In this document: piece by piece, positions 59,770 to 64,000 of the stretch
How positions within the stretch are numbered: the first letter of the stretch is position 1
Layout: every line of letters starts with the position of its first letter
Assembly (NCBI GenBank): GCA_002009975.1
Contig: MTLP01000007.1
Coordinates: forward strand, 62,001-126,000
Direction: 5' to 3'
DNA from: Thermococcus sp. JdFR-02
Lineage (GTDB): Archaea > Methanobacteriota_B > Thermococci > Thermococcales > Thermococcaceae
Length of the DNA: 64,000 nucleotides
The notes under the pieces: model-generated
Told to the model about the DNA's origin: nothing
Database searches by the model: none
What the model saw: the letters and a program-made list of their open reading frames with translations, nothing else
Made by a program: the position numbers and the translations under genes

Positions 59770-61503
59770 GTGAGATGGTTGAGAGCTGTTATGATTCTAA
59801 TCATGTTCCTTGCACATGTTCCCCTTGGGTTATCTGGAAACGATGTAATGCTTAAAATTGATTCGGTTCCGGTAGGGGCTGAGGTTAGCATTGAAGGTAT
59901 GAATAACACTTTTCGCACTCCAGTTATTTTAAGCATGTCAGAGGGAAAGAGGATAATAAAAATTTCCAAAGGAGCATATACGGTTCTTTACAACCTCTCC
60001 ATTAGCGAAGGGGAAATTCTAACGCTCTTGGTGGACTTTAGAAAGATAGAAAAAGCCATTGGAAAGGCTTTCATAAATGTCACAATAAAATACGGCTTCA
60101 ACATAACGGTGCCAACAAAGGAAAAGGAATATGAACCTCCAATGGCTACTCCAACTTGGGAGGGCTGTGGAGGAATAACAATGGAAGGATCGAGGAACCC
60201 ACCAATGGTAATCTACCAGTTCGATCCAGAAGACCCTTATTACCAGCTTGTCCTCAACAACACTCCCATAAGACTGCAGTATAAGAATATAGTGGGATGT
60301 ATCGTCGTTGAGAAAATTTTCTACCATGGGGAAGGTTATACAGTGATTGGAGGCGGAGGCTGGGATAACGCAACATACATAGCCCCGACAGCATTGTTAA
60401 CCATAAACTCAACGCCCCAAAATGCCACGGTTTACATCTTCGACTTTCACAGATTCGGAGAGTGGTTTACACCGATGGAGTTGAGAGTTCCCGTGATAAC
60501 AGAACCTCAAATGAACGTTAGGGTGTACACAAAATATTCCAACCTTACAATCCCGTATATCCCAGAACTCCATGCATACAAGATTTCCATAGGTCATAAT
60601 GGTTATCCCTTCTTTGAAGGATGGGTGGATTTGAAACCTAATGAAACACTCACCCTTAACGTTGATCTCGGGCTTCTTAAGGAAGCCGTGACCGTTAAAA
60701 AAGAAGAGGGTGTATTAGAAGTGGTCAGCCAGCCAGAGAATGCAAGTATAACGGTGAAAGACGCTCAAGGGAGAGTCTTGGGAAGCGGGACTTCTCCCTT
60801 AAGGATTGAACTGCCTCCAGGATTTTATGTTATCTCGGCTTTTATGGACGGTTATGGTAGCGCTGTAAAAAATGCAACGGTGTTTTCCAATAAAACCATT
60901 AGAGTATATGTGGAGCTTAACCCTACTCCCGCTAAGCTTTCTATAGAAAGCTCTCCAAGTGGTGCAGTAGTGTTGGTGGAAAATAAGAAATGCACAACTC
61001 CGTGCAATCTAACAATCCATGCAGGTGATTACAATATCACAATTAGAAAGGAAGGGTTTATTGACGAGAGCAAAAGGGTCATTTTAAATCCGGGAGAAGA
61101 GGTTAACTTAACTTTCAATCTAACCCCCAAGCCAAGAGTTATAATAAAGACAACACCTTCTGGAGCAGTTGTAACTGCAGATGAAACTAAAGCATGCACA
61201 ACTCCATGCAACATAACACTTGATCCCGGAAAGCACATCTTAAAGCTTGATCTTGACGGATATGAAAGTGAGATAGTGGTTCTTCAACTGAATAAAGGTG
61301 ATGTTGTACCGATAAACATTAAGTTACGCCCAGAGCAAGATGCATTCAATAACTTTAAAGGAAAACAGAATACCAATTTAACTACCACTCAAAAAGATAT
61401 AACAAAAACTCAACCAACAAATCTAGAAACCTCAAACTATGGGAAGCTTTTGTTCATAGTAGGGATACTAGCACTATTAATAGCAATTGGCATTAGGAGG
61501 TGA
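59770..61503 (+). CDS. PEGA-repeat surface protein
   Basis: A 577-residue protein starting at GTG with GGAGGTGG upstream. An N-terminal signal peptide is followed by five PEGA-like beta modules; the clearest are near 385-450 (SSPSGAVVLVENKKCTTPCNLTIHAG) and 455-520 (TTPSGAVVTADETKACTTPCNIT), each with a CTTPCN disulfide-prone motif. A Thr/Asn-rich stalk and C-terminal helix (LLFIVGILALLIAIGI) anchor it. PEGA modules bind surface polymers or proteins. It closes the operon and may act as receptor or scaffold. Confidence 0.8.
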   Translation: MRWLRAVMILIMFLAHVPLGLSGNDVMLKIDSVPVGAEVSIEGMNNTFRTPVILSMSEGKRIIKISKGAYTVLYNLSISEGEILTLLVDFRKIEKAIGKAFINVTIKYGFNITVPTKEKEYEPPMATPTWEGCGGITMEGSRNPPMVIYQFDPEDPYYQLVLNNTPIRLQYKNIVGCIVVEKIFYHGEGYTVIGGGGWDNATYIAPTALLTINSTPQNATVYIFDFHRFGEWFTPMELRVPVITEPQMNVRVYTKYSNLTIPYIPELHAYKISIGHNGYPFFEGWVDLKPNETLTLNVDLGLLKEAVTVKKEEGVLEVVSQPENASITVKDAQGRVLGSGTSPLRIELPPGFYVISAFMDGYGSAVKNATVFSNKTIRVYVELNPTPAKLSIESSPSGAVVLVENKKCTTPCNLTIHAGDYNITIRKEGFIDESKRVILNPGEEVNLTFNLTPKPRVIIKTTPSGAVVTADETKACTTPCNITLDPGKHILKLDLDGYESEIVVLQLNKGDVVPINIKLRPEQDAFNNFKGKQNTNLTTTQKDITKTQPTNLETSNYGKLLFIVGILALLIAIGIRR

Positions 61504-61507
61504 AAGA

Positions 61508-61567
61508 TTGCCCAAGATTGATTCTTTCAAGCTCCTGATTTTATTCCCAGAAAAAGTAAATAGTTAG
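61508..61567 (+). CDS. Possible 19-residue leader-like or remnant peptide
   Basis: TTG 61508 has GGAGGTGA 5 nt upstream (overlapping the PEGA stop) and opens PKIDSFKLLILFPEKVNS before TAG. The good ribosome-binding site argues for translation; the length and lack of relatives argue for a truncated remnant. A 7-bp stem TGAAAGA/TCTTTCA (61501-61507, 61523-61529) covers the start. Confidence 0.3.
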   Translation: MPKIDSFKLLILFPEKVNS

Positions 61568-63279
61568 ACTTTTTTCCTAACCTTCACGGCTATTCCTCTT
61601 CTCGCTTTAATCATCTCTTCTCCATTTAGAACAGCTTTCCCAACTCCAACAACTTTTTCATCTCTAACCACGCCTACAATATCATCTGGTCTAATTTGAG
61701 GATCAGCTTCATTAACACCAACAGCGAAGACATCTCCCTTCAAATCGAAATCAATCTTAACGTAATAACTCCTTAGCTTATCATAAATTCTCTGCATTCC
61801 AAAAGGAGTTATGCTTATTCTTCCCTCTTCAAAAGTTCCTGTCTGCTTATTTTCAACAAATATTCTAAGCATCTTCGAACCTTTAATGTTGGCATTTTCA
61901 GGTAAAATAGCTTCACCTGCACCTAAGCCAAAATAGAAGTCAAAGACTTTCCTAATGTTTTCTTGGAAGCGGTAAGTTCTCTCTTCTTTTCCAGCAACTA
62001 AGTCAAGGTTTGGTTCTCTAATGGTCTCTTTTAAAGCGTTTAAGCTCTCTTTACTTGTTGTCCCCTCTTTAATGGGCACAAAGGTTATTTCTCTTCCGCT
62101 CATCTCACTCGCTCTCTTCGCAACTTCAACGTAGGCTTCATCTAAATGAGCAATGATTGGAATTTCTTTTGGATACTTTTCTAAGGCTTTTGCAAGCAAA
62201 TTGGCAGCAGAGCTTATCTCCTCCTCGCTCCAATGCCCCGTAACGACTATATCATATTTTGCTAACCACTCCCACTCTCTTGGAACGACACCGAAAGGTG
62301 AAGTTAAGATCAGCTCGTGCATGAGATAGATACCATTCCCTAATGCTTCTTTTAGGGCTTGTCTGTAAAGCATGTGACTTCTTGATCTTGAATAAGGCTT
62401 CTTAGCCGAGCATGGAAAAAGCAAGAGCAATTTGACATTTTTTGGTGGTTCAAAGCGCTCTACAACTCTTTGATGCCACCTCTTTACCTCTGGTCTGTTT
62501 TGGGATGCATCGCTTATGAAATAGACAGTTTCCTTTTGGATTGGAGTGTACTTTTCTAAGTATTCTCCATACTCCTTATCCGCGATCCTCAAAATTCCCG
62601 CATTGCTTTGTGTATAGAAGAAGTTCTCAACTAAATATCTCAGTTTTCCTTCTTTAAGGGCTTTTTTTACTAAGTTTATAATCTTCTGAGCCCAATCTAA
62701 AGAGTTTTCCCCATCTTCCCAGAGTATTGGGGCAAACGGAGTAAAAGCTTTTTTTCTAAAATCGTAAAGCTTTAAGCTTTTTGTGTCAAAAGCATCGACA
62801 CCAAGATAAACGGCTAAGGGATAAAAGAATGGCTCTAAATCAGTTATTATCATTAAGTTTGGATCCTTTTCTCTTATTAAAGCCAAAGTTGCAACGAATC
62901 TTCGATAATCTTTAACTAAAACTTTTGAATTGCCCAAATAAATCGCTTCAAATTGATATTGACTCAAAATTTTATTGAGGAACTCCTCCAGCAAATCTAA
63001 ATACCTAATTGCGGGGAGATAAAGGGCATTAAACTTCGAGTAATCAACGTTGTATAACCTGCTGAATGCTTTTTCAACAATTTCAAATGGGGCATAAAAG
63101 CTAACGTTTATTGATGGAGCTAAATTTACATCAAACTCATTAAATTCCTTAGGATAGAAATAGGAGTTAAAGGGTGATAAGGTAAAGTCTAACCCTGCTA
63201 AAGCAGGAGTTTTGATTTTTCTTTCTCCAAACTTAACTAACCCAAGCCTTGCAGGACCTTCGTGCTTCAGTATTTCCAT
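61564..63279 (-). CDS. arcS: Archaeosine synthase ArcS (TgtA2)
   Basis: A 571-residue enzyme making archaeosine at tRNA position 15 from preQ0. An N-terminal TGT-like domain (about 1-270) lacks the transglycosylase Asp pair, and the ArcS-specific motif PCSAKKPYSRSRSH at 289-302 fits PC-x3-KPY-x2-S-x2-H. A DUF5591-like core and a C-terminal PUA domain (about 495-571, ending in ARRGIAVKVRK) follow. In many Euryarchaeota ArcS transfers Lys to preQ0, with a RaSEA partner. Confidence 0.93.
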   Translation of the reverse strand: MEILKHEGPARLGLVKFGERKIKTPALAGLDFTLSPFNSYFYPKEFNEFDVNLAPSINVSFYAPFEIVEKAFSRLYNVDYSKFNALYLPAIRYLDLLEEFLNKILSQYQFEAIYLGNSKVLVKDYRRFVATLALIREKDPNLMIITDLEPFFYPLAVYLGVDAFDTKSLKLYDFRKKAFTPFAPILWEDGENSLDWAQKIINLVKKALKEGKLRYLVENFFYTQSNAGILRIADKEYGEYLEKYTPIQKETVYFISDASQNRPEVKRWHQRVVERFEPPKNVKLLLLFPCSAKKPYSRSRSHMLYRQALKEALGNGIYLMHELILTSPFGVVPREWEWLAKYDIVVTGHWSEEEISSAANLLAKALEKYPKEIPIIAHLDEAYVEVAKRASEMSGREITFVPIKEGTTSKESLNALKETIREPNLDLVAGKEERTYRFQENIRKVFDFYFGLGAGEAILPENANIKGSKMLRIFVENKQTGTFEEGRISITPFGMQRIYDKLRSYYVKIDFDLKGDVFAVGVNEADPQIRPDDIVGVVRDEKVVGVGKAVLNGEEMIKARRGIAVKVRKKV

Positions 63280-63285
63280 ATTAAA

Positions 63286-64000
63286 TCACACTAAGTTATA
63301 ACGTTGCAACAGCAATATTTCATCCAAAGTTAGTTTTTCTCCGCGCTTGAACTTTTCTAAAGCTTCTACTGCTTTTTCGAAGGTTGCATCTCTCTTTGCT
63401 CTCATTCTTGCAACAAGCTTGTAAGCTATTAGCTCCTTGTGTTTCTCGTCATACTCCATTATTCTCTTCTCTACATCCCTCAATTGTCTTCTTATGTCTC
63501 TGATCTTCTCTCTTAGCTCCAAAACTTTCTTGTGGTATTCATCTGCCTCTTTCTTTACTTCATCTGCCCTTTGGAATGTCTTTATCATTTCTTCATGGAA
63601 CTGCTGGCTTTGATTTGCTAACTTTTGTATTTCCAAACTTATTGCTCTCCTTGCTTTCTTTAAACTCTCAATCTTCTTCCTCGTCTCTTGAAGTTTTTGA
63701 TGGAATCTATCTGATTGTTGAATTATTTCAAGCTCAGTTGCTAAAACCTGGATTTGATCAACTATTTGTTTTTCCCTTTCAGAGGTTATATTTGGATTTG
63801 TCTGTAATTCCCATTCGAGCTTTTCAATTCTCTCTTCTATTTTCTCCTTAGGCATTTTTAACCTTCTAAGCTGATTGTATTCATCTCTCTTTGTTCTATA
63901 CTCAACAACCTCTTGATATAGGAGGTCGAGCTTTGCGTTTATCTCCTCTCTGTTTTTCTTCAGCTCCTGTATCTGTTTATTAACATTATCTCTCTTCTCT
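63286..64000 (-). CDS. Coiled-coil protein (COG1340-like), 5' end outside window
   Basis: At least 237 residues are visible; the frame remains open to the window edge, so the true start lies beyond it and an internal ATG at 63855 is not the start. Nearly the whole sequence is charged heptad repeats (IQELKKNREEINAKLDLL...), with a folded-looking C-terminus (ATFEKAVEALEKFKRGEKLTLDEILLLQRYNLV). This matches archaeal COG1340 proteins of unknown function. It lies 6 nt upstream of arcS in the same direction. Confidence 0.8.
   Translation of the reverse strand, partial: EKRDNVNKQIQELKKNREEINAKLDLLYQEVVEYRTKRDEYNQLRRLKMPKEKIEERIEKLEWELQTNPNITSEREKQIVDQIQVLATELEIIQQSDRFHQKLQETRKKIESLKKARRAISLEIQKLANQSQQFHEEMIKTFQRADEVKKEADEYHKKVLELREKIRDIRRQLRDVEKRIMEYDEKHKELIAYKLVARMRAKRDATFEKAVEALEKFKRGEKLTLDEILLLQRYNLV

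Noticed and set aside
1-64000. tRNA, rRNA, CRISPR array or insertion sequence
   Set aside because: No cloverleaf, rRNA core motif, regularly spaced direct repeats or transposase frame was found in the window.

Overview
The window reads as a piece of a hyperthermophilic euryarchaeal chromosome of the order Thermococcales (Thermococcus, or a close relative such as Palaeococcus or Pyrococcus). The evidence is: archaeal TATA boxes 25-50 nt ahead of many starts, GGTGA/GGAGG ribosome-binding sites, a CGP-CTERM surface protein, DUF257 and DUF835 proteins, archaeal-type PEP carboxylase, ArcS, TmcA, an ASH-Ski2-like helicase and Pyrococcus-style C/D box guide RNAs. It is A+T-rich and densely packed. 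I see no rRNA, tRNA, CRISPR array or insertion sequence.

Region 1 (1-9.3 kb) is accessory. It holds a radical-SAM/SPASM enzyme, two tiny Cys/Asp-rich precursor-like peptides, a decayed third copy with its own upstream flank, two ABC-2 type exporters and a pair of oligopeptide-type permeases. This looks like a ribosomally made, post-translationally modified peptide (RiPP) cluster of the thioether (ranthipeptide-like) kind, and it is the main candidate for an undescribed system.

Region 2 (9.3-21.5 kb) is mostly housekeeping: hisS, a MarC protein, a thiamine-type binding lipoprotein, a cation/Ca2+ exchanger, tandem NYN-domain proteins, tmcA, an S9 peptidase, a DUF835 protein and ppcA. One C/D box sRNA lies at 11.36 kb. 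Region 3 (21.5-26.6 kb) is a biotin locus: bioY and bioB diverge across a BirA-like operator, followed by a DUF1284 protein, a BirA-like repressor that has lost ligase residues, and the energising parts of an ECF transporter. Region 4 (26.6-45.6 kb) carries a PfkB kinase, an ASH-Ski2-like helicase, pyrimidine salvage (upp, uracil permease), phosphate uptake (Pit plus a DUF47 protein), a lipoate module (lplA plus a LipS-like radical SAM protein), a double DUF257 protein, two convergent C/D box sRNAs, signal peptidase, a dipeptidase and methyltransferases.

Region 5 (45.6-61.6 kb) is again accessory. It has a secreted-protein trio (45.9-47.7 kb), an acylaminoacyl peptidase gene broken by an in-frame stop, an SFM1-like SPOUT methyltransferase, a nucleotidyltransferase pair, a CGP-CTERM protein, and an MNT/HEPN toxin-antitoxin locus whose HEPN gene is frameshifted. 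It ends in a compact seven-gene operon (55.6-61.5 kb) encoding a small secreted protein, two paralogous membrane-anchored proteins, a complete ABC transporter, a small membrane protein and a PEGA-repeat surface protein, with a lone permease diverging from it. The window ends with arcS and a coiled-coil protein that runs off the edge.
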